The notes: generated by a model from the letters alone, not told the origin. Shown: positions 53,290 to 62,686, counted from the stretch's first letter. The stretch is 64,000 nucleotides of DNA from CALNZV01 sp942491115 (GCA_942491115.1 CALNZV010000006.1:124001-188000); one strand, 5' to 3'. Translations and numbers: made by a program.

Positions 53290-54717
53290 ATGATTCTACT
53301 GCCTAAAACGATAAAGAATCGAGAAGCTAAATCCAAATCCGTCACTCGAGGACGGTTTTTGGGCAGGGTACATCGACTGATAACGACCGCGAAGCTATTC
53401 CCGTTAGCCATACTGATAGCGGCGATGACGGCCGGTTGCGCGACCGATATCGAGTTTACTGTAAACACCTTCGAAGACTTGTCCGATATTGATCCCGGCG
53501 ATGGCATCTGTGCGGTAAACGATGCGGGCAGCCTCTGCTCTCTGCGGGCAGCAGTGGAGGAAACGAACACCACCCAGGATGCACTCCGAGTGCTGATAAC
53601 CGTTCCAGAGGGCACCTACGTGCTGACCATTGCAGAGGCTGCGGGCTTGAGGCTGACGCGTGGACGCACGGCGATCAGGGGCGCCGGTCGGTCCCAGACC
53701 GTCGTCGACGGTATGGAGGACAAACGGATTCTGACGATTGAAGGCGTTGACATAGGGGAGGTGAATGTCGAGAACCTGACGTTTAGAAACGGCCGCGTAT
53801 CAAACGCCAGTGGCGGTGCGGTGCGAATCGACGCCAGCAATTATCTTGTGACTTTTTCCGGGATGGCCATAGAAAACAGCATGGGAGACTTCCGCGGCGG
53901 AGGTATCTATGCCCAGGGTAGCGGTGTGGTCAATGTCATCAATTCGCTGATCGCCAACAACCAATCGACGGCAATGTTGGAAAGCTGCTCGAGCGGCGGG
54001 GGCCAAAGCGGCGGTGGCGGTATCGCGATTCAGGGCCCGTCGGTGAATGTGATTCAAAGCGAAATCCGCGACAACTGTGGAAGCGACGGCGCCGGAATAC
54101 GGATTTCCGGCGGTGGCAATCATTTGATTCTTCGCTCGACGATTGCAGAGAATATCGGACCGAATACGGGCGCTGGCTTATACGTCATCAGCACCGACGT
54201 CCGGATCGAAGACAGTACCATATCCAGAAATCGCATCACCGCAAATGACGCCATCACAGAGGGGAGTGCAGCTGGTGTCCATGCGATCAACAGCGAGATA
54301 ACGATTCTCAGCACAACCATCGTCGAGAACGAAAACCCCTTTGACTCGGTGGACGGCGCCGGGGGTATTCTTGTGGACGACAGCACCGTCACCATGCGCA
54401 ACTCAGTGCTGGCGGATAACGCCCTCGCGGGTCAGAGGGAGTGTTTCGGGACCATTATCTCGTCAGGAGGCAACTTTCTCGGCGAAACCGACGACAGCTG
54501 CGATTTCGACGACCAGCCATCCGATACGCTCGATGGCGACGATCCGGGTTTGGGTAGCTTGGTATTCAACGGCGGTTTGACGCGGACCATGCTTCCAGCG
54601 GCATCGAGTCCGCTTGTCGACACCGGCATCGATGGGTGTGAGCCCATCGACCAGAGGGGGCTCGATTTTCCGGCGCCCAACGGCACTGCCTGTGACATCG
54701 GTGCCGTGGAACGATGA
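53290..54717 (+). CDS. Parallel beta-helix lipoprotein, choice-of-anchor-Q type
   Basis: 475 residues. A lipoprotein signal with a long basic n-region ends in 'AAMTAGC'. The N-terminal cap has 'FTVNTFEDLSDIDPGDGICAVNDAGSLCSLRAAVEETN', the hallmark CSLRxAxxxxN seen in large surface beta-helix proteins. About 300 residues of right-handed beta-helix rungs follow (GGGIYAQGSGVVNVINSLIANN...). The C-terminal 'GCEPIDQRGLDF...CDIGAVER' is the usual end of this class. ATG 53290 has GAAGGAG upstream. The last 138 codons recur at 58819. Confidence 0.85.
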   Translation: MILLPKTIKNREAKSKSVTRGRFLGRVHRLITTAKLFPLAILIAAMTAGCATDIEFTVNTFEDLSDIDPGDGICAVNDAGSLCSLRAAVEETNTTQDALRVLITVPEGTYVLTIAEAAGLRLTRGRTAIRGAGRSQTVVDGMEDKRILTIEGVDIGEVNVENLTFRNGRVSNASGGAVRIDASNYLVTFSGMAIENSMGDFRGGGIYAQGSGVVNVINSLIANNQSTAMLESCSSGGGQSGGGGIAIQGPSVNVIQSEIRDNCGSDGAGIRISGGGNHLILRSTIAENIGPNTGAGLYVISTDVRIEDSTISRNRITANDAITEGSAAGVHAINSEITILSTTIVENENPFDSVDGAGGILVDDSTVTMRNSVLADNALAGQRECFGTIISSGGNFLGETDDSCDFDDQPSDTLDGDDPGLGSLVFNGGLTRTMLPAASSPLVDTGIDGCEPIDQRGLDFPAPNGTACDIGAVER

Positions 54718-54775
54718 GGGCTCGGGGCAGCAGCCGAATGTTGGAAGCGTTTTGGGCTTCGGTGGTATGGCGGCT
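54302..54775 (+). repeat. 474-bp duplicated segment, copy A
   Basis: The end of the beta-helix gene plus 58 bases of downstream DNA. It is almost identical to 58819-59292 (constant offset 4517). Differences concentrate near 54590-54650, with two more near 54751. Copy A is part of the intact gene. Confidence 0.95.
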
Positions 54776-55038
54776 CGCGCGCAGGAATCCCGGAAACCTT
54801 TCCAGTCGACATCGACTTGGAATGTAAATTATAAACGTTGACCCCAGCGCTCAAATGATAGTAGTGGTGCATGCATTGTTGCAAGGATTGATGATTCCTA
54901 TAACCGGTCCTGCGTCGCGACTTTGCTCGGCTAAGATTCCAGCCTCTGTGAATTGACATCTTGAATCATCGTACGCCTTGTAGCAGTGCCCCTTTCATTG
55001 GTCTTAGATTCAAAACCCTAGCAAAAAGGAGAGCGAAA
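54776..55038. other. Intergenic region after the beta-helix gene
   Basis: No gene or clear terminator was recognised. The left edge is the breakpoint of the duplicated segment. Confidence 0.3.
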
Positions 55039-55350
55039 ATGGACGTCAAAGACTTTTGTTCGGCAATGGAATCAGAGATGACCGCATGGAAAGCCAAGAT
55101 GTATGATGCTATGCGCAAGATCGACAAGCTTGGATCGGCTGAAAAAGAAAAGATCCTGATGAACATCCAGGATCTCAACATGATAATGGATGACATGGCC
55201 CAGCGGGTCGAGCAACTGCGCACCGAGTGTCCTTCGGACTGGAGCCCTGTCAAAAAAGAACTGGAGCAGGGTAGTGTGGACATGCGCGGTAAGTATGATG
55301 AAACCATGGAGGCTCTTGGAAAAGCTTCACCGGTTTCAATCGCTGGCTGA
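55039..55350 (+). CDS. 103-aa helical protein, paralogue of the gene at 25358
   Basis: 103 residues, collinear without gaps with the protein at 25358. Identical blocks are 'MDVKDFCS', 'TAWKAK', 'ECP', 'DWSP', 'VDMRGKY' and 'GKASPVSIAG'. The central helix is diverged. ATG 55039 follows AAAAGGAG. Here it sits between rearranged and mobile DNA, whereas the other copy is in a stable region. Confidence 0.75.
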   Translation: MDVKDFCSAMESEMTAWKAKMYDAMRKIDKLGSAEKEKILMNIQDLNMIMDDMAQRVEQLRTECPSDWSPVKKELEQGSVDMRGKYDETMEALGKASPVSIAG

Positions 55351-55462
55351 TACAGGTTATTGATGATAATCGCATGGTCGGAAGAGTATTGCCGTCCATG
55401 CTTCGTTTAGGTGTACAAGTCAAAAACCTACCGGACAGTTCGTCCTCTCAGATTTGTGATGG

Positions 55463-56013
55463 TTAGGCGGCCTCCTTAAGCAATTCATCTCGACGGACTT
55501 TGCCTAACTCAAACGTTTCCATCGGACGGCGTCCCTGGTTGCGATAGCCACGATGGGGCCGGTCGTGGTTGTACTCATGGAGCCACGCATCCAAGTCTTT
55601 TTGCAGCGCCTCCACAGATTCATAGAGCTTCTTTCTAAACGCCGTCCTGAAGAACTCTTCGAGCACCGTGCGGTTGAAGCGCTCAACAAAACCATTGGTT
55701 CTCGGCGTGGCCACCTTGGTGGTGCGATGCTCGATGTCATTTAGCTCTAAAAAGATTTCGTACATGTGAACCGTGGGACGGCCCTTGTACTCGGTACCGT
55801 TGTCAGTGAGGATCGCTTCGATAGTTAAGCCATGGCTTTTGTAAAAGGGCAGCACCCGGTCGTAAAGAACGTCAGCGGCGGTTTCCTGGCGCTTACTCGT
55901 GTAAAGCTTACCAAAGGCCATGCTGCCATAGGTATCAACCACGGCCTGAAGGTATATCCGGCCGATGCCTTTCAAGCGCCCCACATAAAACGTGTCCTGA
56001 CACAGCAGATAGA
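55463..56013 (-). pseudogene. IS481-type transposase, 3' part only
   Basis: About 183 codons of a DDE integrase core remain: 'CQDTFYVGRLKGIGRIYLQAVVDTYG' (first Asp), 'ILTDNGTEYKG' (second Asp), 'TNGFVERFNRTVLEEF' (Glu), and the 'YNHDRPHRGYRNQGRRPMETF' tail. The N-terminal helix-turn-helix half is missing. The frame runs without interruption up to 56013, where the inverted repeat of another element begins and an in-frame stop follows. Confidence 0.88.
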
Positions 56014-56721
56014 GGTAACAGGGTCAAACCTTCACGATTCACTATTGGTCAATGCGTTCTTCGCCTGTTCAAACCGTTTTCTTAAATGCTGGTCTGTATC
56101 CATCCTCGCCCCAAGTCGGTTGCGGTTCTGGGATGGGGCGGACACCCCGATGCCAAGGTCTGCGGCCGACGATGACATCGAACGCCTGACAGATAAATGC
56201 CGGCGGCAAAGCTCCAGAAAAATGGCACGCTCATCTCGATATCGCGACCGTAGCCGAAGCAGATGGTCAACCGTCACCTTCACTATGGGTGCCAGCCGAG
56301 CCGCGATCGCACCCGGGGATCTGAATTGAATCCCTAATGCCCTGGCCGCGGGAAGTTCGGCAAATTGTCGTTCGGCTCCCGATAACAAACGATCACGCAA
56401 CCATTCCAGGGATTCCTCTGATCCCAAAACGCTCTGTGCTCTCACCTCCTCCTTTAAATGGATCTCAGCTCCATAGATTGAGGCACTCTCGGCCAGGATA
56501 TCCAGCAATCGGCTGCGGTCGGCATCATCGGAGAAAATATCCCGGCGTTCGTTACCCCGTGAAGTGACGGGATACCAGACGCAGGGAAATTGAATTCGTA
56601 AAGGCCGTGCCATAGAAATCTAACCGAATTTGGGATCGCCACGGATTTTCTGGAAGTTAATGAAACAATCCGTGGTATGTCGACACCCTTCAGCCAATAG
56701 TGAAGGTATGACCCTGTTACC
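56014..56721. mobile_element. 0.7-kb RAYT-like element with terminal inverted repeats
   Basis: The left end (56014-56048) reads GGTAACAGGGTCAAACC then TTCACGATTCACTATTGG. The right end (56694-56721), on the other strand, reads GGTAACAGGGTCATACC then TTCACTATTGG. The two match except for one base and a 7-base insertion in the left copy. Between them lies one degenerate transposase frame. Its left end abuts the truncated IS481 gene exactly. Confidence 0.8.
56032..56613 (-). pseudogene. REP-associated (Y1/RAYT-like) transposase with internal deletion
   Basis: 193 codons. The start 'MARPLRIQFPCVWYPVTSRGNERRDIF' is the standard RAYT N-terminus, and the C-terminal helical part 'VKVTVDHLLRLRSRYRDERAIFLELCRRHLSVRRS' is also present. 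The central catalytic segment that should hold the HUH motif ('DNHYH') and Tyr is missing: 'YGAEIH' is followed directly by 'LKEEVRAQSVLGSEE'. The deletion keeps the frame but removes activity. Confidence 0.8.
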
Positions 56722-56727
56722 CGTCCC

Positions 56728-56838
56728 ATGCTGGTAGCAGCTCGCCTCCGCCATATTGGCGGTATGCGTTGGGGAACACGTCGTTATCTCAATATGGATC
56801 TTCTCAAGGAGATGGAGAAAGAAGAAGTCGCAGCCTAA
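56728..56838 (+). pseudogene. Possible transposase C-terminal remnant
   Basis: A 36-codon frame 'MLVAARLRHIGGMRWGTRRYLNMDLLKEMEKEEVAA' with no ribosome site begins just outside the right inverted repeat. Its charged helical end looks like the tail of a larger transposase, but the family could not be fixed. Confidence 0.3.
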
Positions 56839-57252
56839 ACCATAACGTCACCGCACTAAAAAGTGCGAAAGATTCTTGACGCTACCGAAGCCGAAGCACC
56901 TTTTGGTGTGTTTTAGGGGTGTGTTTTAGGGACATTCTATATTCCCCCGGTCAAGCTGTTTTTTTTATGACATAATAACAGGCAGATAGCTTCATCCAAT
57001 TTGGCTCTGCGCACCTGTCCTCCAAAATCGATGTCTTTTTTCGGCGAGTATCTCTCTACTTCGGCGAACTCTTCTGCCTCAGCGTTACAGATATCCGAGA
57101 TCCGGCCGTTTCCACCGGCCTCCAGCATTCCTTATCCAGGCTTTGAGTTCGAAAGAGAGGCCCTGGTCTTGTCCCCCGCGGAGTTGTTTCACTCCTACGC
57201 CCATGGACGGGCTCTCTCGCCGATACACGGTTTGTTTTATGCCCTCTTTGCG
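56839..57252. other. 414-bp region between the RAYT element and IS110
   Basis: It includes an imperfect direct repeat of GGTGTGTTTTAGGG near 56905-56935 (two adjacent copies). Short frames overlap on both strands without support. The right part is probably the downstream noncoding end of the IS110 element. Confidence 0.35.
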
Positions 57253-58536
57253 TCAGATGCTGAGCATTTCGGGATCAAAATCGGTTTGGGTTCTCATCAT
57301 CGCCCAGGCGATGACCAACATCTTGGCAGCCAGCTTCACACGCATTTTCGTCCGGATACCCCGTTCCTTCTCACGGTCTTCCAGATAGCGGGTATACAAC
57401 GCCCGAAAGCCGCTGTGGTGGTAGGAGGCAACCACGGCCGCCTGATAAAGCGCGTAGCGTAAGTCCGCGTTGCCGCGCTTGGAGATCACCGGAACCGCAT
57501 CGTTGCTTCCCCGGCCGCTTCGCTTGGCGTTCAGATCCAAGCCCGCCAGCCGGATCACCTGCTTGCGTCCTCTGAACCGATGGGGGTTGCCGATCCTGGC
57601 CAGCACTTGCGAGCACACGTAAGGGCCAAAGCCAGGGATCGTCAGCAGGTGGTGGTAAGATGCAAAGCCTTGGCAAATGTGCTCTATTTTCGATTCGGTA
57701 GCTTCGATCGTCTCGTTCAAGTCCTGGTAGCGCTCCACCAGCGTTCGGGCTTCAAACACACTCGCCCCGGTCATGGGGCAGCCCACAGATTCAGCTGCAG
57801 CATCGTAAATCGCGCGCAGACGCCGTAGCTGCCGTAGCCCACGATCCCGAGTGGTGACCCGGCTCACAAAGCTGTCGAAGGATAGCGAGGCGATCATGCG
57901 CGGGGCCAGACACCAGCGCACGATGGCCAGATTCTCCGTCAAACAGCTCCCCCAGTGGCGGTCGAGTTCCGGGAAGTGCTTGGCCACCAACCCATTGCGG
58001 ATCTGCATGCGGATCGCATGGGCTTGGCGTTTGAGCCGTTTGCGTAGCGACAGCAGCGTTCGCAGCTCCAGTAAATCTTCATTGGGCGATTCAAAAAATT
58101 GACACTTACCCTGGGAGACCAGGTCGGCGACATTCGCACTGTCTTTGGCGTCGTTCTTGTCCCATCGGCCGTCGAGCGTCTGCCGGTTCTCGGCAATGGC
58201 GTGATTGGAAACCAGCACCAGCAGCTGCCCCTGCTCCAAAAGCCAATGGGCCAGGGGCTTGTGGTAGTTGCCTGTGGGCTCTAAAGCGAATACGGCTTTG
58301 GTGAGTCCATGACAGGTTTGAAGCTGCTCCACGCGCTCCAGCAATTGGGCAAACCCGGCTCGGGTGTTGTCAAAGAGCAGGCGCCTGAGCAGCGTCTTGC
58401 CGGTGGCGGTGCCGAAAAACGCGTGGTGGCGGTCCTTGGCCACATCGATGCCGACGATCACATACGCCGTCGAGCCCCTAATCTCGCGCCTAAATTGACA
58501 GAATTCGGTGTACCTGGTAGCGTTGCCTTTACCCAT
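57253..58536 (-). mobile_element. IS110-family transposase, intact
   Basis: 427 residues. The N-terminal DEDD domain (RuvC-like) has 'VIVGIDVAKDRHHAFF', 'VFALEPTGNYHKPLAHWL' and 'WDKNDAKDSANVADLV'. The C-terminal Transposase_20 domain has 'LLTIPGFGPYVCSQVLARIGNPHRFRGRKQVIRLAGLDLNAKRSGRGSN' and 'KRGNADLRYALYQAAVVASYH'. ATG 58536 has GGAGG just upstream. IS110 elements have no inverted repeats and use a noncoding RNA from their end to choose targets. The frame has no interruption, so it may still be active. Confidence 0.93.
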
Positions 58537-58818
58537 GATAGCCTCCTTGTAGCGCTTGCGTTGAAGGTTTCCCACCTTTGTGCTACCTGGAGGTTATCTT
58601 TTTTTCAAGGCGATAATTTCTTCTATATTTTCTACTCTCAGAGGTATATTCTCTAATTATTCCAATATATAACGCTCTTCATATTTCTATTTTTGTGATG
58701 TTTCCTAAAATATTCTGGTGATTATTGGAGTTTGATCGATTATTGTATTTTATCTTGGAATAGAAGGAACAAGTTGCAGGTAAATGCAGAAATCTAAAGG
58801 GCGTCCCGCTGGACCCCC
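58537..58818 (-). ncRNA. Candidate bridge-RNA-bearing end of the IS110 element
   Basis: About 280 noncoding bases lie upstream of the transposase. Near the gene is a long stem-loop (GTAGC 58549-58553 / GCTAC 58582-58586, inner AAGGT/ACCTT); further out it is A+T-rich. In IS110 relatives this position encodes the bridge RNA with target- and donor-binding loops. The guide loops were not identified here. The duplicated beta-helix fragment begins exactly at its outer end. Confidence 0.4.
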
Positions 58819-59234
58819 CGATTCTCAGCACAACCATCGTCGAGAACGAAAACCCCTTTGACTCGGTGGACGGCGCCGGGGGTATTCTTGTGGACGACAG
58901 CACCGTCACCATGCGCAACTCAGTGCTGGCGGATAACGCCCTCGCGGGTCAGAGGGAGTGTTTCGGGACCATTATCTCGTCAGGAGGCAACTTTCTCGGC
59001 GAAACCGACGACAGCTGCGATTTCGACGACCAGCCATCCGATACGCTCGATGGCGACGATCCGGGTTTGGGTAGCTTGGTATTCAACGGCGGTCTGACGC
59101 GAACGATGCGACCAGCGGCAGCGAGCCCCCTTGTCGACGCCGGGATCGACGGGTGTGAACCCATCGACCAGCGAGGGCTCGATTTTCCGGCGCCCAACGG
59201 CACTGCCTGTGACATCGGTGCCGTGGAACGATGA
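58819..59234 (+). pseudogene. 3' fragment of the beta-helix lipoprotein gene (copy B)
   Basis: 138 codons identical in frame to the end of the intact gene at 53290, starting 'ILSTTIVENENPFDSVDGAGG' and ending 'CDIGAVER'. A few substitutions are seen (MRPAAASPLVDAG versus MLPAASSPLVDTG). It has no start, signal or ribosome site. Confidence 0.92.
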
Positions 59235-59292
59235 GGGCTCGGGGCAGCAGCCGAATGTTGGAAGCTTTATGGGCTTCGGTGGTATGACGGCT
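58819..59292 (+). repeat. 474-bp duplicated segment, copy B
   Basis: Near-identical to 54302-54775. The left boundary coincides with the end of IS110-associated DNA; the right boundary lies in noncoding DNA after the gene fragment. Confidence 0.95.
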
Positions 59293-59392
59293 ATATCGGA
59301 TGATATCCCGGCGAACCGGTCGTGGGATTGCCGGTGTCGGCTGGATCCGCTTTATGAAGCCGTCTTGCCGGGCACGTTCCAAATCATTGAGA

Positions 59393-59552
59393 CCGATACC
59401 ATGGACGCGGCCCTTCACCGAATCGTCATGGGTCAGCACCACAGCCTTCTGGTGACCCGGGACCGTGAAATCATCGGTATCCTCCGGTCGGCGGATGTGT
59501 TCAACGGGTTGTGTAAAATGATCGACGGATGCGCTCTTTGATATGGCGGGTT
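59393..59552 (+). pseudogene. 3' fragment of the CBS-domain gene
   Basis: 160 bases matching 52927-53086 (constant offset 6466), covering 'DTMDAALHRIVMGQHHSLLVTRDREIIGIL...' to the stop at 59541 and 11 bases beyond. Its position relative to the beta-helix fragment is reversed compared with the intact locus, where CBS precedes the beta-helix gene. Confidence 0.92.
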
Positions 59553-60453
59553 CAATGTCTGCTGGCTACTCAAGCATCTTCCATCCGATAGGGTGACACC
59601 GTTGGGATGTGAGAGCCCGGCCGGTGAAAACGACAATAATAGAGTCGATGTGATGTCATTCGGGCTGCATGTTGTTCCATGTCGAATGCGGCAGTCATGC
59701 CAAGATCGTTTTTTAGTTGCGAAACGGTTTTGGAGTTCCTTTCCCGTGCTTATCAAGGAATCAAGCCGGGTCAACCCAAAGAAACCTTCCTTTATTCGGC
59801 TCGCAGAAGCAGAGTACTTGTAATGCAGCTCGTAAACGGCATCGTCATTTTGGCCCGTACCACAGTATATTTGAACTTGAGCTGAGACAACGGGGGTGTA
59901 GGACTTACTGGCCCGATTACTGTGTCCTCAATATATTTGAGATGATGGGCATATTTGGTTGTCTCATCAATTCCAAGATGGACAGCTCGAAAATGATTTC
60001 GTAGACAAAACAGGGTACGGGCTTCTTTATTCAACTATATGTAATTAGTTTCATTTAGGAACTAAATTCTATGTAAAATAGTAAAAAATTACCAGCAATT
60101 AGCTATAACTATAGTATGGTATCAATCCCAAGTAATTGTTATTTCGTTATAATTTTTATATGTTTTTTCTTCTTCAAGGCATGTTTTTTGCTTTTCCATC
60201 TTTCCAATAGAAAATCTCCTTCCACAGCTGGTCTGGCTTTTCGTCACAACCGAATCCATCTGCGCTTTACACCACGTAGTCACTATTCCGTCATTCTTTC
60301 TCCTCGGTTTTTTCGTGATGGTCTCAATTTACTACCATCGACTGGCAGAAGTTCCACTGCACGTTAACAGATAATTCGAATTCATGACGCCAGTTGTTTG
60401 CATGGACAAACGCGAACGTTCCCTAATGGAATAAAAAAAGGAAGGAGGTCAGA
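59553..60453. other. 900-bp A+T-rich intergenic region
   Basis: No gene was recognised. Base composition falls sharply from about 60000 on, marking the left edge of the astacin island. Short frames here lack ribosome sites. Confidence 0.4.
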
Positions 60454-61557
60454 ATGAACGAAGAAATGTGTAGAGAGGAAATTCTTGAAAGCGAAGATAT
60501 TCGAAAAGGCTTTATAAAAGGGATGACCTTCGACATCAAGCCGATCGAATACACTGTTGTGGATGGCATGGCCATCTTTGAAGGGGACATTGTATTGGGA
60601 ACGGCCGACGAAATGGACCAATTCGCAAGAGATGTCCAGACGGCAGCAGATGCGGCAGCAGACAATACGCTCGAAGTTCCCCCAGGTGTCGAATTCGGTG
60701 TCGGTATCACGGGTGAGCGCTATCGCTGGCCTCACTGCCGGGTGCCTTATAGCGTCGATCCTAGCCTTCCGAACCAACAACGTGTCACCGACGCCATATC
60801 CCATTGGCAGCAAAAAACCAAAATGCGATTTTTGCCGCGAAATAGCAGCAATGCGAACAGCTATCCCAACTACATTTACATCAAGCCATCCAACGGTTGC
60901 TGGTCCTATGTTGGCATGCGTGGCGGCCGGCAGGACATTGGCTTAGCAGGCGGATGCGGCACTGGCAGCACCATTCACGAAATAGGCCATGCAATCGGCT
61001 TGTGGCACGAACAAAGCCGAGAGGATCGTGACCAATTTATTCGGGTCCTATGGGAAAACATAACCCCTTCGGCGCGGCACAATTTTAACCAGCACATCAC
61101 GGACGGTGATGATTACGGCAGGTACGACTACGGTTCAATTATGCATTATGGCCGTTTCGCATTTTCCCGCAACGGCCAGCCAACTATTGAGCCTCTCCAA
61201 AGCGGAGTTACTATTGGTCAACGAAATGGTCTAAGCACCGGGGACGTGGCAGCAATCCGCATCATGTACCCAAGTTGTGAACCGTCTCGAACGTGGTTAG
61301 GTGTCCAGTTCCAAGGAACGGTGAAAGCCGGCAAGACCCAGTGTTGGTTTACTCACAGTTGGCCGGCCTATTGGCATGTGGATTGGACAGTTCAACCGCT
61401 AAGCCCCCCTCGTGACGCAGGCGCTCAAATCGAGTGGACCGTTAAAGTTGCAAGGCAAACCGACCGGTTGGTAAAATACTTTATTTGTGTCAAAAATCTG
61501 GTCAATTATGACGTTAAGATCGAGGCTCGCTACCATGTGCTTGGCTGGCTAAGATAA
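60454..61557 (+). CDS. Astacin-family (M12A) zinc metalloprotease
   Basis: 367 residues. The catalytic zinc motif is full length, 'IHEIGHAIGLWHEQSREDRD' (HExxHxxGxxH plus the astacin ExxRxDRD), and the Met-turn is 'SIMHYGRFAFS' with the Tyr that acts as a fifth ligand. An acidic N-terminal segment (residues 1-95) could be a propeptide, but no signal peptide is seen. 'YRWPHCRVPYSVDPSLPNQQRV' opens the protease domain. A 75-residue beta-rich C-terminal domain (from 'RTWLGVQFQGTVKAGKTQCWFTHSWPAYWHVDWTVQP') may bind a surface. GGAAGGAGG precedes the ATG. Codon use is more A+T-rich than upstream genes, suggesting transfer. Confidence 0.92.
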   Translation: MNEEMCREEILESEDIRKGFIKGMTFDIKPIEYTVVDGMAIFEGDIVLGTADEMDQFARDVQTAADAAADNTLEVPPGVEFGVGITGERYRWPHCRVPYSVDPSLPNQQRVTDAISHWQQKTKMRFLPRNSSNANSYPNYIYIKPSNGCWSYVGMRGGRQDIGLAGGCGTGSTIHEIGHAIGLWHEQSREDRDQFIRVLWENITPSARHNFNQHITDGDDYGRYDYGSIMHYGRFAFSRNGQPTIEPLQSGVTIGQRNGLSTGDVAAIRIMYPSCEPSRTWLGVQFQGTVKAGKTQCWFTHSWPAYWHVDWTVQPLSPPRDAGAQIEWTVKVARQTDRLVKYFICVKNLVNYDVKIEARYHVLGWLR

Positions 61558-61590
61558 ACCACAAGCCACGAAAGGAAAAAAAGGTGACCT

Positions 61591-61899
61591 ATGGAACAAT
61601 CAGAAAAAAATGCCATCGAAGCATCGATCGATACCGGTCCGCCTCCCACTTCGATAATTGATGAGGTGGAAGGGGAGGGCTTTGAGTCAACCGAAGAAGC
61701 CACAGGCGAAGAACTGCAAGGGATTGATGCTGGTCCTCCTATCGGTTCTTTGCTGAACGAAATAGAAGGTGGTGGTCTTTACAATTCAGAGGCAACAGAA
61801 AGAGAGGAACAGGATCGCATAGATGCCGGCCCACCTCCTGCTTCACTTGTCGATGAGATAGAAGGTGGTCTTTTGGCCACAACCGGAGTCTCGGTATAA
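61591..61899 (+). CDS. 102-aa acidic protein with three 32-residue repeats
   Basis: After a 12-residue leader the protein is three repeats with the core 'IDxGPPxxSxxxExEGGxx': 'IDTGPPPTSIIDEVEGEGF', 'IDAGPPIGSLLNEIEGGGL' and 'IDAGPPPASLVDEIEGGLL', spaced by Glu-rich linkers. No signal peptide or membrane segment. The repeated core with acidic linkers is reminiscent of multi-core precursor peptides or of a scaffolding linker, but no modifying enzyme is adjacent. It lies 33 bases downstream of the astacin gene, on the same strand. The function is unknown. Confidence 0.65.
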   Translation: MEQSEKNAIEASIDTGPPPTSIIDEVEGEGFESTEEATGEELQGIDAGPPIGSLLNEIEGGGLYNSEATEREEQDRIDAGPPPASLVDEIEGGLLATTGVSV

Positions 61900-61958
61900 T
61901 GCCGGAGTGCTTTATACCCGGAATCGAAATCGAATAGGGTTCTTTCAAGGAGAAAGTC

Positions 61959-62306
61959 ATGCCAATCGTTTGGGGAGATATCGTATTCGACAAACCGACT
62001 TTTTTTTCAGGTGCAACAGCGTATATCCGAATTCTGGATGTTAGTCTCGCCGACGCCCCGTCGGGTGTGGTTGTCGAATCGATTCTCCCCGACCTTACTC
62101 AAAGCGAAGAAAGCGCTCATCCCATAGCATTCTCGATCGCCTGCCCTCAACTTGACTACCGCCGCTCCTATGCCCTTGAGGTCCATATCGATGTTGATGG
62201 GGATGGAGACGTTACCATTGGTGATTTCATTTCTATGGAAAGTTATCCTGTTATGCCGTCAATACCGGATGTCCATATTGACGTTAAGGTAAGACGAATT
62301 CAATGA
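61959..62306 (+). CDS. YbaY-like (YscW-type) beta-sandwich protein
   Basis: 115 residues. 'TAYIRILDVSLADAPSGVVVESILPDLTQSEESAHPIAFSI' and 'LDYRRSYALEVHIDVDGDG' follow the YbaY/YscW pattern (VxLxDVSxADAPxxxxxE, then YAxxAxI). A calcium-like 'DVDGDGDVTIGDF' loop has been inserted. It has no lipobox or signal, unlike YbaY lipoproteins. AAGGAG precedes the ATG. It is in the astacin island with the same strand and spacing, probably one operon. Confidence 0.7.
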   Translation: MPIVWGDIVFDKPTFFSGATAYIRILDVSLADAPSGVVVESILPDLTQSEESAHPIAFSIACPQLDYRRSYALEVHIDVDGDGDVTIGDFISMESYPVMPSIPDVHIDVKVRRIQ

Positions 62307-62686
62307 TCTTTATTTAGAAAAGAGAAATAATATTTATCATTATTTTATTAAAAACCTTCTGTTATAAATTCAGCTAAATCGAAAAGTTCCGTAATGAAAA
62401 GAATGAGATTAATCAAGGTATATTGGATTAATAGCTACCCGGCTTCTCACCATCCATTTCCAACTCCCTTTGTATTCTCCTCGTAATATTTGACCACCAT
62501 TATTTTTCAGATAACATTTCTAATCATTTTCTGAATATTGTTTTATTCATATCGTTTTAGCATTCATTTACATGCTGAGTATTGGTTAAACCAATACATT
62601 AATGGAAGCCAGAAAGGAGGTGAAATCCAACGTAGACCAATAACCAAAACGATAGTAGATACTTTTTAAAATGAGGGAGGTGAATC
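62307..62686. other. 380-bp A+T-rich intergenic region
   Basis: It contains a perfect 19-bp palindrome (62579-62597). A 13-codon frame (62602-62643) overlaps an extended ribosome site (AGAAAGGAGGTGA) that has no longer gene behind it. This could be a leader peptide or a remnant. Confidence 0.45.
62579..62597. promoter_or_regulatory. Perfect 19-bp palindrome, operator candidate
   Basis: GTATTGGTT-A-AACCAATAC: nine-base arms around one centre base, 89 bases before the start of the next gene. Its symmetry and position suggest a dimeric repressor site. Confidence 0.55.

Noticed and set aside
57001..57462. 153-codon plus frame overlapping the IS110 transposase end
   Set aside because: Most of it is antisense to the transposase; the rest has no support.
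59131..59541. 136-codon frame joining the beta-helix fragment to the CBS fragment
   Set aside because: Its first third is an out-of-frame reading of the beta-helix copy; only the CBS part is real coding sequence, so it is listed as a fragment.
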